Shown here: positions 1 through 9,911 of the stretch, piece by piece
How the letters are laid out: each line of letters opens with the position of its first letter
Position numbering within the stretch: the stretch's first letter is position 1
Origin: Orobanche coerulescens
Taxonomy: Eukaryota; Streptophyta; Magnoliopsida; Lamiales; Orobanchaceae
Assembly: GCA_033398695.1 (NCBI GenBank)
Contig: CM065809.1
Location: forward strand, 84,549,644 to 84,613,643
Length of the DNA: 64,000 nucleotides
Direction of reading: 5' to 3'
Position numbers and translations under genes: made by a program
Notes under the pieces: model-generated
Seen by the model: only the letters and a program-made list of their open reading frames with translations
Databases searched by the model: none
Told to the model about the DNA's origin: nothing

Positions 1-57
1 AATTTGCTGATAGAGGTTTCAAAGTTGAATTTAGTAAAGACTATTGCTTAATTACAA

Positions 58-198
58 TTGCTATGCACTAAGCTGGGGGTCTTCACGGAAACGGCCTCCC
101 TACTGTAATAAGTAGGGGCATGGTCTGCATACATCTTACCCTCTCCAGACCCTGCTCTGAGCGGGATTTACTGGGTATGTTTGGTTTGGTTTGGTTTT
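58..198 (+). mobile_element. 5'-truncated SINE (Au/TS-like 3' domain)
   Basis: The segment carries the hallmark 3' domain of the plant Au/tobacco TS SINE group: a GGAAAC..CCTCCCTACT block, GGTCTGCATACATCTTACCCT, CCAGACCC and GATTTACTGGGTATG, ending in a TTGGTTTGGTTTGG tail. A 15-bp target-site duplication flanks it (ATTGCTTAATTACAA at 43-57, ATTGCTTGATTACAA at 199-213, one mismatch). It is about 141 bp and I see no tRNA-like A and B boxes, so the Pol III promoter half is missing and the copy is 5'-truncated. The copia reading frame resumes directly after the right duplication. Family assignment is by recognition of the 3' domain only. Confidence 0.82.
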
Positions 199-213
199 AT
201 TGCTTGATTACAA

Positions 214-1448
214 ACAAAAAGAATATTGATCTGTCTCTCAAAGGAGTCAGAAAAGGAAGCCTATTTGTAGAAGATTTGAACTCTGCAAATAAGGAAGTAA
301 TTTGTTGCTTTTACTTAATGGCATCAAATGATGATTGTTGGCTATGGCATATGAAGCTTTCACATCTCAATTTCAAGACGGTTAACTCTTTAGTAAAAAG
401 AGAGTTAGCGAGAGATATGCCTGCACTTGGATTCCTTTAGGAAGGAGCGTGTGAGGCATGTCAAAAAGGAAAATTCAAAACATCAAGTCAAAAGACAAAT
501 ACTGCCAACTCAATCTCAAAGGCATTGCAATTAATCCATATGGATTTATTTGGACATGTCAACATTATGTCTCTAGACAAGAAGAAGTATGCCTTGGTGA
601 TGGTTGATGATTAATCAAGGTATACATGGGTGGAATTCTTAGCAGCTAAGGATGAGGCTCCTCAGATAATCATTGAGCACACCAAAAGAGTTGAAAATGA
701 GGCCAATGAACTTGAATCAAAAGTGGTTGCAATTAGAAGTAATAATGGAACTGAGTTTAGAAATGCTACTCTGAATACATTCTGCAAAGACAATGGCATC
801 TCTCAACAATTCTATTCACCAAAGACTCCACAACCAAATGGTGTAGCTGAAAGAAAGAATAGGACTCTAATTGAAGCTTCTAGGACAATGCTTTTGGATG
901 CAAAGTTGACGACTTGTTTTTGGGCTGAGGCTGTTAGCACTGTATGCTATATTCGAAACAGTACTCTCATAAACAAAAACTTTGGAAAGACTCCTTACAA
1001 CTTGATGACTAAGAAGAAACCTTCATTTAAGCATCTTCATGCTTTTGGAAGCAAATGTTATGTGTGAAAAGATCAATCTGAATATGTAGGTAAGTTTGAT
1101 GCAAAGGCATTTGATGAAATTTTTCTTGGATATTCTTTGGACATGATTGCATACAAGGTCTATGTGATTGATCAACAGAAAGTAATGGAACGCACAAATG
1201 TGACACTTGATCACAACAATTTTCCTGGCCTTGATGAAAGTGATGAGACAGAAAACGTGCCCTTAAGTTTTGAGAATCTTGAGATGGATGATGAAAGTGG
1301 TATTGTCATTAGAATAGAAGAACATGAAGCTCAAGTGCATTTGAATGCGAATGAAAATATTGAGACTGTGTTGAATGAAGAAACAAATGTTCCAAATTCA
1401 TCTATTAATGAGGATATCAACATAGGGGGAGCTTTCCAAGGAGAAGCA
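214..1448 (+). pseudogene. copia GAG_pre-integrase and integrase (element G), inactivated
   Basis: One continuous frame runs through this stretch with in-frame stops at 438-440 (TAG), 612-614 (TAA) and 1065-1067 (TGA). It opens with the GAG_pre-integrase zinc-binding module (two His near 345-366, CEAC near 451-462). The integrase core follows: first catalytic Asp in HMDLFG near 540, a second catalytic site reading RSNNGTEF near 735-757, where the expected Asp is Asn, and the Glu in GVAERKNRT near 840-865. After the core comes the FLGYS block and an acidic tail (1137-1448), typical of the linker before reverse transcriptase. Three stops and the Asp-to-Asn change mean no active integrase could be made. 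Confidence 0.88.
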
Positions 1449-2106
1449 AGGAAGTGACAAGTCCCGCACGTAGTCTTCCTATCCAACTTACAACCTCCGA
1501 GATCCGAGTCACTGTAGCCCACCAAATAGAATCCTCCTTCCTTAGGATACCACAATCCTACATTGATTATTTCTTTAACGTACTTGAGAATTCGTTTGGT
1601 TGTGGTGAAGTGCGACTCTTTAGGTGCTACCTGATACCGAGCACACACTCCTACAGAAAATTAGATATCGGGCCTGCTGGCTATTAGGTACATGAGTGAG
1701 CCTATAAGCTTCCTATAGAGAGATTGATCAACCGGCTTTCCAGCCGCATCAGCACTTATCTGTGTGGAAGTGCTCATGGGAGTGGATGAGGACTTAGTAT
1801 TTATCCTGAACTCGTTGAGCAACTCCTTGCTGTATTTCTACTTGTTGATGAATATAGCTATAGGAAGTTGTTTAACCTACAACCCTAAGATATAGCTGTG
1901 TTCTCCCATCATACTCATTTCAAATTTACTTTGCATGGGATGAGAGAACTTTTGACAAAGATCAAGGTTAGTTCAACCAAAAATAATATCATCTACATAT
2001 ATTTGCACCATAAGAAGATCATCACCTTCTTGGATTTTGAATAGGGTTTTGTCAACTGCACCTTTCGCAAATCCATTATTGATGAGATACGGTGATATGG
2101 TTTCAT
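1449..2106 (-). pseudogene. D reverse transcriptase C-terminal half and RNase H start
   Basis: On the minus strand this piece reads the C-terminal part of a copia reverse transcriptase, with the catalytic YVDD intact at 1988-1999 followed by IIFG. It then runs into the RT-RNase H connection (ILKYVK, GLWYPKEGGFYLVGYSD, LDRKTTCGTCHFL near 1450-1600). Several frameshifts separate these blocks. RNase H stops abruptly at about 1449, so its catalytic core is lost. The right end joins exactly to 9562 in the intact paralogue E (near 46640), which shows that element A was inserted here. Confidence 0.85.
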
Positions 2107-2514
2107 TGTTGGGATTCAAAGCCTAAAATGAAGGCGCAGCGGAAGCAAAAATGTATTTTACCGAACACCTAAAGGGGACCGATCATGCAACATATATACG
2201 AATATAAAAGTACAAAAGTTAAGATATGAAAAACATACCCTTGAAGTCCTTTGATTGAATGTTGAAGTTGATGCCGGTGACCGCAAATCCGATTTGAAAA
2301 GTACTTGATGATCCAAATGTCGAAAACACCACATCTCTACTAGCTACACGCCGGGAGATGATCGAAACAACTACTACTCAATTACCCTCTAAGGATACGG
2401 CTAGAAAAGAGTAGTAGGAAAATTATCTCTCAAGTATGTGATCACTCTAAGTGATATAAGTTTTGTTCTTGGTTTTCTCTCTCTATAAAAGTGTAAGAAC
2501 ATGAACAAAATGAC

Positions 2515-2541
2515 CTCTCTCTCTCTCTCTCTCTCTCTCTT
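2515..2541. repeat. (CT)n microsatellite
   Basis: About 13 uninterrupted CT dinucleotides lie inside A's LTR. Counting from the presumed minus-strand TATA near 2590-2600, it falls just downstream in the transcribed direction, so it would be in the RNA as (AG)n. Confidence 0.95.
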
Positions 2542-3887
2542 CCTTGATGATGGCTGATTATCATAATTTTGGTGGAGGAAGATGAACTTTGTTTTATAAC
2601 CAAGTCCACACAAACCTCCAACCATCACACCTAAAGGGGTGATCATGATAAGATCACATCTTATCACCCTTTTGTCCTGAAGTGTTAGTAAACCTTCACA
2701 ACACATGCAAGTATGACGACAAGGTCACCAATAAGGGACCTACAAGATGTGGGGTGGCCCATACCATGATAGAGAAAGTTTTGGTTCGTTTCGGTCCATG
2801 AAACGGACCGTCGTGTATCCAGTCTGAATGATACATCTTGGTTCGTCTCAAATAAAATTAATACAATTGGTTAATCTAATCAATCAATTATATGACAATA
2901 TTATTTCTCCAAAATAATAATTCATGATTTAAATTTATTACCCAGCAATTTATTTAATTCACCAGACCGATTTAATTTATCCAATACATTAAATAAGACA
3001 TCCAATGTCCAAAATTCACAATAAGAGATCCAGTTCATATTATTCCATCGTCTCCCTAATGTGCGACTCGGTAGGTCTATCTCAGCAAGCAATGGGAGGA
3101 ATCAAAGAGTTATAGCACCACCTAGCCATTCTCGCAGCCTACACAGTAACCTTAGTGAGAACAAATGATAGGGATCATTCAAGAACCATTCTGTCGTGAA
3201 TACCAGTAAATGTATAAACCCTTCTTTCAAATGTCCCGATCAAGTTATAGGGTCACGATCAGTCAAACCCTATATGTACTTGATTCTATGTTTGAGTTAA
3301 TGCAAATCGAGATCATTGAGCTCTCGTATATCTAATAAAACTTGCCCAATGCTTTGGCCAAAGACTTATGATCTCATCTACCAATAACCACAGAGGACAT
3401 ATACCTGTTCACTTACAGTAGAAAGAATTCTATCTTGGTACTTAGTAGAACCTGCCACTTGTCCCTCAAGACGCACGTCAAGGTTGACCCCCACCTCTCG
3501 GTTTTCTGATTCGAACTACTCTAATAAAAATCTTAACGTCACAAGCACATCCCAACTAAATCCTCAAGTCGAAGGTTCATGAATACCTATCACAACCTTT
3601 CGATTCCATCATTAACTGTTCCGTAGTGAAATTCGTGTGACGAATCGATGGTGAGTCGGTTCGAGTATACTAATCCCATTAGCATACCTACAATGTGTGC
3701 TCCCAACCATTAGTGATGACATGCACTCTCCAAGTCAAAGAACACGTCATTCAAGTCTTCACATAAACTTAACGCCCCGTCAAGTTTCACGACTTGCAAA
3801 TGATTAAGTAGTTGAGCCATAAACTTTTCCAGTGTCGTTCCCCTTATCTAATAAGGAGTGGAATGTTTTTCTCTCAGGTGCATGGAC

Positions 3888-3892
<5 letters not shown>

Positions 3893-3940
<48 letters not shown>
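3893..3940. repeat. (TA)n microsatellite, about 24 units
   Basis: A perfect TA run inside A's 3' LTR is absent from the B/C LTRs at the matching place, where only CTATATA-type sequence is seen. It is probably polymorphic in length and is a likely spot for assembly error. Confidence 0.95.
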
Positions 3941-3942
<2 letters not shown>

Positions 3943-4075
3943 AGTCAGGAATGCCAGTGACTTGTAGTAAATAAAGAAACACACAATTGCCTTCTGATAA
4001 TAGTTTACATAATAACAAGTACAATGCCCTCTCTCATATATCATCTCAGTGGCATTCGAGATCATATTTCTAACA

Positions 4076-4088
4076 ATCTCCCACTTTC
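4076..4088 (-). other. Polypurine tract of copia A
   Basis: The pyrimidine-rich plus strand ATCTCCCACTTTC directly abuts the LTR end, giving GAAAGTGGGAGAT on the minus strand. This is the standard primer site for plus-strand DNA synthesis. Its position fixes A's orientation. Confidence 0.8.
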
Positions 4089-5620
4089 ACTCAATGCCAC
4101 ACACTATGGTATCTAATACCCATGTTCTCCATCTGATGCTCCAAGCTTATATGAGAAAGTGGCTTAGTCAGTAGATCAGCGACATTGTCTTCTGAATTTA
4201 ATCGATGCAGCACGATATATACTTTGCGAACAAATTCCATCATGAGATGATACCTCAATTGTGAAACCTCAACTCATTGCCCTGTGCTACAGCTCTGTCG
4301 TTATCGCACAAAATCGGAACAGGCAGCTCAACACACGGTGTCACTTGAAGTTCACCTAAAAACTTCTTAATTCCAAACCCTTCTTTAGCGGCCTCCAAGG
4401 CCGCTTGATACTCAGCCTTACAGGTGGAATCAACAGTCGCACTTTGCATGGCATTTTGCCAAGATTCTGCTCCTCCATTAAGAGTAAAAATATAGCCAGA
4501 AATAGACATAGAGTCGTCTTTCTGTTCTTGGAAGTATGAATTGGTGAAGCCCTTCACATTCAATTCTCCACCACCATTCATAAGAACCAGATCTCTAGTC
4601 CTTCTTAAGTACTTGAGATCGTTCTTTACAGCAGGCCAATGTTCCTTTTTGGGTTTGCCTAAAATCTACTTACCATGCTCACAACGTGTGCAATGTCAGG
4701 TATCGTACACAACATAACATAAAATAAGGCTACCCACGGCCACGCATATGGTATATACTCATTTCCTTTGGTTGTTCCTCATCTTGAGGACACATCTGCG
4801 AGGAGAGTTTTATTCCATGTCATATCGGCATCATCCATCTGAAATCGCTTTAAGATCTTATCTATATAGAGGGCTTGGGAAAGACCTGTCAGTCTCTTTG
4901 TTTTATCCCGGTAGAGTCGAATACCAAGAATATAGATAGCTTCTCCCAAGTCTTTCATGGAGAACCTGCTCGAAAGCCAATCTTTCACAGAACTGAGCAT
5001 TCCCACATCATTTCATATTGGTAGAATATCATCTACATATAATACTAAGAATGCAATCTTTGTCCCACTAACCCTTTTGTATACACAAGATTTCTCTTCA
5101 TTTTGCACGAAGTCAAGCTCTTTGACAGCTTCATCAAAATGAAGGTTCCAACTACGCGAAGCCTACTTCAGTCCATAAATAAAATGCTGAAGTTTTCACA
5201 CCTTATGAATATCGACCTCAGACACAAAGCCTTTAGGCTGCTCCATATAGATATCCTCCTCGAGGAATCCATCAAGGAAAGCCGTCTTTATGTCCATCTT
5301 CCATATCTCATAATCGTGGTAGGTAGCTATAGCAAGCATCATTCGAATAGACTTGATCATAGCTATGGGAGAGAAGGTATCGTGATAATCGATCCCTTCT
5401 TTTTGGGTATAGCCCTTTGCCACAAGCCTGACCTTATAGGTGTCAACCTTGCCATCTTCATCAGTCTTTGTCTTGTAGATACACTTGTTCCCAATGGGCA
5501 CTATATCCTTGGGGTGGTCTACTAGAGACCACACTTGATTGGCATGCATTGATTCTATCTCAGCTTTCATAGCTCGCCATTTCACGGAGTCTACATCCAC
5601 CATCACTTGGTCATACATCG
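4089..5620 (-). pseudogene. A reverse transcriptase and RNase H
   Basis: Minus-strand blocks in order (right to left) are the RT start (PIGNKCIYKTKTDEDGKVDT near 5500-5440), ARLVAKGYTQKEGIDYHDTF, MDIKTAFLDGFLEEDIYMEQ near 5290, YVDD at 5028-5039 (intact), FSMKDLGEAIYILGI near 4950, the AVGSLMY-type region near 4700 (decayed) and RNase H (SGYIFTLNGG, STCKAEYQAALEAA, CDND near 4300-4500). In-frame stops interrupt it, including Gln-to-TAG in the YGLK block and Gly-to-TGA just after YVDD. The catalytic Asp pair is preserved, unlike in B and C, but the frame is closed, so no full RT is made. Confidence 0.88.
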
Positions 5621-6795
5621 CGGTTCGGTCTCTTGGCTATAACCTGGAACCTCATGGAGACCCTATTCTTCCAAGTGCATAAATCCATACCTCTCAGGTA
5701 ATTGAGAAACTCTACTAGACTTAGGAGGTGGTTGTACTTGTGTTTAAGAAAGTTTGATTCCAACTTCTTATACAGGTGTCTCCTGAGGAGTTTCATTGTA
5801 CTCTTCCAAAGAAATACTTCTACCTGCTCCACCTTCCTGAATGAACTCATCTTCCAGGAAGTTTGCTTGCAATGCAACGATGATCTTTCGATCTTCGGGC
5901 ATGTAGAATAGATAACCCATCGTACTAGATGGGAATCCAATAAAACGTCCCTTCACGGACCTTGCTTCCAAATTCTCTATCTTAGTCTTCTTGACATAGG
6001 CCGGACATCTCCAAATCCTAATATGATTAAGACTTGGTTTCCTACCCTCCCACATATCATGCGGAGTCTTAGGAACGGATTTAGAAGGACATCTGTTCAA
6101 GATATAAGTAGTAGTATAAAGCGCATAACCCCATAGGCAAAAAGGCAAGTCGGTGTATCTAAGCATGAAATGAACCGTGTCCTACAAGGTTCAGTTCCTT
6201 CTTTATGACACACCATTTAACTGAGAAGTTCCTGGAGGTCTGAGTTGTGATACTATTCCGTGCTCCTTTAGGAACTCGTCAAACTCTATACTCATATACT
6301 CGCCACCTTGGCCCGACCGAAGTGCATTAATATGATTACCAGTTTATTTTTCGACTAGGGCCTTAAATTCCTCAAATTTCTCAAAGGCCGCGAATTTGTG
6401 TTTCATTAAATACACATAACCATACCTAGTATGATCATCCATAAACGTAACGAAATACTGATATCCATCTCGTGCTGCTTCCAGAGCACCACACACGTCG
6501 GTATGGATTAATCTAAGTTTATCAGTGGCTCTTTCAAAAGTCTCTGTGAAGGGGGACTTAGTCATTTTGCCTTTCAGGCAAGATTCACAAGTTGGAAAGG
6601 GATCCAATCCCAATGGGCCTGTAAGTACATCCTTTTCCATTTTTTAAACCTTGGTCTGAGCAACATGACCAAGTCTAAGATGCCATTTCAAAGCTTGATT
6701 ACTTTTATCCCTACCACACTTCCTAGTCATAGTGTCCATAATGACTTTGTTACTTAGATTTAGATGACACAGTCCATTTAACAATATAGCAGTGC
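5621..6795 (-). pseudogene. A GAG_pre-integrase and integrase
   Basis: The GAG_pre-integrase C..C pair (CESCLKGK) lies near 6570-6595 and the first integrase Asp in HTDVCG near 6500. The second catalytic motif reads SGQGGEYM near 6300-6320, so Asp has become Gly. The third site reads GVS-stop-RRN, because the catalytic Glu codon is TAA at 6204-6206. The C-terminal block (WGYALYTTTYILNRCPSK, RFIGFPSSTMGYLFY) is readable at 5768-6166. Two of three catalytic residues are gone, so this integrase is dead beyond its frame defects. Confidence 0.87.
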
Positions 6796-7139
6796 CGACT
6801 AATTTACTTCCAAATTAAAACTTTCAAGTACTATTAACAATGAAAAATGAGAAACCTTTCCGATCCATGACCGGAATAGATACAATATTTTTATGCCCCT
6901 TGCGCAAAACAAGTACATCATCTAATGTTAATACAAAGCTGGATTCCAAATCCAAAATAAGTGATCCTATGTCAGTTTCTTCGACACTATGCCCGCTTAC
7001 GACAGTAATCATCACCTTCCCAGCTTCAAGCTTCCTACTTTGTTCCAAATCCTGATTCATGGTACAAATGTGAGAACTAGCACCTGAATCCAGTATCTAA
7101 GAAGTAGAAAATACAGTAGTAGAACAATTCGTTTCCAAA
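6796..7139 (-). pseudogene. A retroviral-type aspartic protease
   Basis: The minus strand reads the copia protease: active-site DSGASSHICT near 7062-7092 and the downstream TLDDVL, HKNIVSIPV and MDRKGF blocks to about 6830. The Trp codon just before the active site is TAG (VFST-S-stop-ILDSGA), where B has an intact Trp. The active-site Asp is present. The protease would release gag and pol proteins from the polyprotein. Confidence 0.85.
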
Positions 7140-7980
7140 ACTAAAAGTTCTGTACCTGAAGCGCCATGAAGGATCAGACAGTCTCTTGCCCAGCGGCGCA
7201 GCTCACCGCATTTGAGACATGCATCCGTATTCACCTTCTTGCTCTTAGGAACCATCGGGGCTTTGCCCTTACCCTTAAAAGCCTTACCTTGTGATCCATC
7301 TGCTTCTTGGTTATTTTCTTCTTGTTCTTGGACTTTCGAGATCCAGAAGAAATCACAAGGGCAGATTCCTTCACCCGCAGAGTCTTTATTTGAGACTGAG
7401 TGGTTACAAGTTTGTTCACCAACCCTGCTAAATTGCAAGCAATTTCATTGCAGTTGAAGTTCACAACAAACTGAGAGAAGGAATCAGGAAGAGATTGTAG
7501 GATACGGTCAGTTTGGAGAGAAACATGCATCCTAAAATCATGAGCCTCCAATCTCTCAATCATAGAGATCATTTTGAGGATGTGGTCCCCGAATTTCTCA
7601 CCTTCCTTCATTCTGGCACCGAAGAGTTGCTTAGATATCTCATATCTTGCAGTTTGACTGTGCTCACCAAAAAGCTCGATTAAATGAGATAAGATATGCC
7701 TAGTAGAAGTCATTTTCTCATGATTTCTCTAAAGCTCATTAGACATAGAGACCATCATATATCCATGGACTCTAATGTCATCCTTAACCCACTTTTTGTG
7801 GTTTTCAATATCTTCTTGACTGGCTCTGGTCCGCACTAGAGCCGCTCGAATGTCCGCCTCCAAGATGTATCCTAACATCTCCAGACTGAGGACAATCATC
7901 AGATTGAGGTGCCAATCCATAAAGTTTGGTACGATTAAGTTGTTCTTCTCAAGTAGAATTGCGAGTGGGTTCATTGTCAT
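7140..7980 (-). pseudogene. A gag (UBN2-type) with defective zinc knuckle
   Basis: The start is the ATG at 7978-7980 (MTMNPLAILLEKNNL), matching the gag starts in B (16801) and C (24217). The capsid-like UBN2 region follows with YEISKQLFGARMKEGEKFGD near 7600 and LQSLPDSFSQFVVNFNCNEI near 7450-7500. The zinc knuckle near 7175-7215 reads CLKCGELRRWARDC, where the His of CX2CX4HX4C is Arg. A stop near 7730 and a frame change near 7240-7440 split it. Gag would package the element RNA. Confidence 0.87.
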
Positions 7981-9524
7981 TATGAGAGTTGTTATTTTGT
8001 TTGTCTGTATTAACTAAGATAGATTGATTAGTGACTCATTTTGATTATGACCTGGGTTTAGAATTAAGGCCGGGCTCCTACTACTTCTATCGGAATAACA
8101 CACTACCTTGTGAAATCCGGAAGTATTTTTCGCTTTACTACATAGTAGTGATCGAGTTCTTTATAAATTTTAATAGAGGGAAACCGAATAGGTTTCTGGT
8201 CTATCAATCTTCATAAAGTGGTGTCCAACACCAACCCATCTAACAGATGATTCGATCTTCTTTTCCCCTTGTTCACTCCCCTCAACCTTTATGGTTTCTA
8301 TAGTTCGTGAACAAGTTAAGTTTATACCATCGATGCTGATCAGTTTCATAATTTAATCTTATCCGGCAACCGAACGGGTTTCTAGGTATAAAATTTGTTC
8401 CAACTGAAGTTATCCAGTGCACTCTCAGAATTTATCGACCCTCCCAGAACGGCTACCTCGATAACTCGGAAGCATAGCATATCCGGTTTGGATTTCAATT
8501 TTCTGAGAGCTCGATGGAGGGAAGGAAATCCTTGAAACCTTTTAAACTTAATATTTTGTCGCGGGAGAATTTTTGCATTTAATGTTATACTTTGCACATT
8601 AATTCATTTAATTGCGTTTGTCGACATTCATACCATATAAATAACCATACATAACCTAGTTGCTACCAACATGTGGTTCATGGACCGTTCCTAGAACCAA
8701 AAAACATTGTAATCTAATTACATGTCTTGATTGTTGAATCTTCGTCCTCACGAATGGATCTACCTCCGGTCTTTGTCATTACATATAAATTTTACATCGA
8801 AAAATTACATCGTATATATAAATATTTCTAGTAAAATAAATAGGCTTAAAACGGTCTGTACAACCCAATCGAACAAACTATTCAAAAACTATGTTCATCA
8901 ACTACATCACCATTCAAATAATAATGTACCAATCAATTAAAATTAATGGTATAAATAATAATCTAAATATTGATCCAATCAATATAAATTAATCCATCCA
9001 TAAGCATTAATCCAATAAATTCACACAACCGTTAATTTTAACTTGTTCTGGACGAGAAAATATTTCATTAAATTAATTCTCTTAAGAATAAAATTACCAT
9101 AATTATATCTAAGACAAATTAAATCCAATTTAATTTGAGGAAAATTAATTACCGAACAAAATATAAAAAACAGAGTCGAAAAACACATGGTTCGAAAGCC
9201 GGACCGCGGTCCTTCACAGATTTGGACTGCACGACAGTGGCCTGCTCCCTCCTGGCAGCTCCGAGCTGCTGGGTCCGGCCACATTTCTGGCTCGTCCTTT
9301 CATCCCGAATTAAAAAAAATAATATTTTTTTAATCTTTATACTACTTATTTAAATCAGTTTTTCAAAAGAAAAATATATTTATATTGGAACATAAAATCA
9401 TGAAAAATAATTTTTAGATGAACAATTAAAAATTAATGATTAAAACAATTATGATTCTAAATCATAAAAACATCCAATCAAGCATTCCAAATGCTAAATA
9501 TTGTATATACGATCCCAAGACCTC
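7981..9524 (-). other. Long untranslated leader of copia A
   Basis: About 1.5 kb separates the gag start from the primer-binding site and holds no convincing coding frame. Blocks match the leaders of B and C (for example GATTCGATCTTCTTTT, the ATTTATCGACC/TTTCAATTTTC region, and GGCTCGTC..CCCGAAT). A GC-rich core at about 9196-9300 sits in otherwise AT-rich sequence. I infer packaging or dimerisation signals; nothing proves it. Confidence 0.6.
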
Positions 9525-9536
9525 GCTCGGATACCA
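9525..9536 (-). other. Primer-binding site of copia A (initiator Met tRNA)
   Basis: The minus strand reads TGGTATCCGAGC, one mismatch from the standard initiator-Met complement TGGTATCAGAGC. It lies one base from the LTR remnant. Confidence 0.85.
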
Positions 9537-9537
9537 C

Positions 9538-9556
9538 CGTTGGGATTCGATGCACA
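9538..9556 (-). repeat. 19-bp remnant of A's 5' LTR
   Basis: Between the primer site and the right copy of the duplication TTCAT only CGTTGGGATTCGATGCACA remains. Its first 11 bases match the LTR start (TGTTGGGATTC, one change) and its last bases end in CA. The LTR was therefore deleted almost completely, leaving both tips. Confidence 0.8.
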
Positions 9557-9911
9557 TTCATACCATGCCCTGGGTGCTTGCTTAAGCTCGTACAACTCTT
9601 TCCTTAGCTTGTACACAAGGTCTCCTCCTTCTGTGTTGGCAAATCCTGGAGGTTGTTCAACATATACTTCTTCGGCTAGGTCTCCATTTAGGAATGCGCT
9701 CTTTACATCCATCTGATATACGATAAAATTGTTATGAGCCGCAAAAGCTAGAAATATCCTAATTGCTTCTAGTCTTGCTATAGTGGCAAAAGTTTCATCG
9801 TAGGAATAGACCGGTTCCTGTCTGTAACCTTGGGCGACTAATCTGGATTTGTTCCTTATGACAAGGACATTTTTGTCCTTTGTTCCGAAATACCCATTTG
9901 GTTCTTATGAC
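9557..9911 (-). pseudogene. D reverse transcriptase, middle piece
   Basis: The minus strand reads MDVKSAFLNGDLAEEVYVEQPPGFAN near 9634-9712 and YKLRKELYELKQAPRAWYE near 9560-9630, both core RT blocks of D. 9557-9561 is the TSD of A. The left edge continues directly into 1449-2106, and the right edge continues at 10835 past the hAT-like element. The matching uninterrupted sequence is in E at 46640-46920. Confidence 0.87.

Larger units (their letters stand above)
1..1448 (+). mobile_element. Ty1/copia retrotransposon fragment G
   Basis: This is the coding part of a copia polyprotein on the plus strand, running from the end of the protease/GAG_pre-integrase linker through integrase to the acidic integrase-RT linker. 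It has no LTR, primer site or RT in the window, so it is a fragment cut at the window edge on the left and at a junction near 1448 on the right. There it meets minus-strand copia D in opposite orientation. The protein resembles the SIRE/Maximus-type copia group; that lineage call is from memory of family motifs and is tentative. It is interrupted by a SINE at 58-198. Confidence 0.85.
2107..4075 (-). repeat. 3' LTR of copia A (1969 bp)
   Basis: The LTR begins TGTTGGGATTC and ends CTAACA on the plus strand, so it has TG..CA termini. It is preceded by the duplication TTCAT and followed by the polypurine tract. It shares scattered blocks with the B/C LTRs (start, TTGGCCAAAGACTTATGATCTCAT, end) but is clearly diverged. 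A minus-strand TATAAAA lies near 2590-2600. It contains (CT)n and (TA)n microsatellites. No full-length partner survives. Confidence 0.88.
2107..9556 (-). mobile_element. Ty1/copia element A, inserted in D's RT gene
   Basis: A is a minus-strand copia element of about 7.45 kb flanked by the 5-bp duplication TTCAT (2102-2106 and 9557-9561). Order along the plus strand: 3' LTR (2107-4075), polypurine tract, RNase H/RT, integrase, protease, gag, a 1.5-kb leader, primer-binding site (9525-9536), and a 19-bp remnant where a roughly 2-kb 5' LTR should be. It is related to but clearly diverged from B and C. It keeps YVDD, but its integrase has lost catalytic residues and there are many stops. Confidence 0.9.

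Noticed and set aside
120..213. ATG at 120 as a gene start
   Set aside because: It lies in the SINE; the real copia frame enters from the left and resumes after 213.
3893..3940. (TA)n as a functional origin or cruciform
   Set aside because: It is a plain microsatellite found only in one LTR copy; no other signal supports a role.
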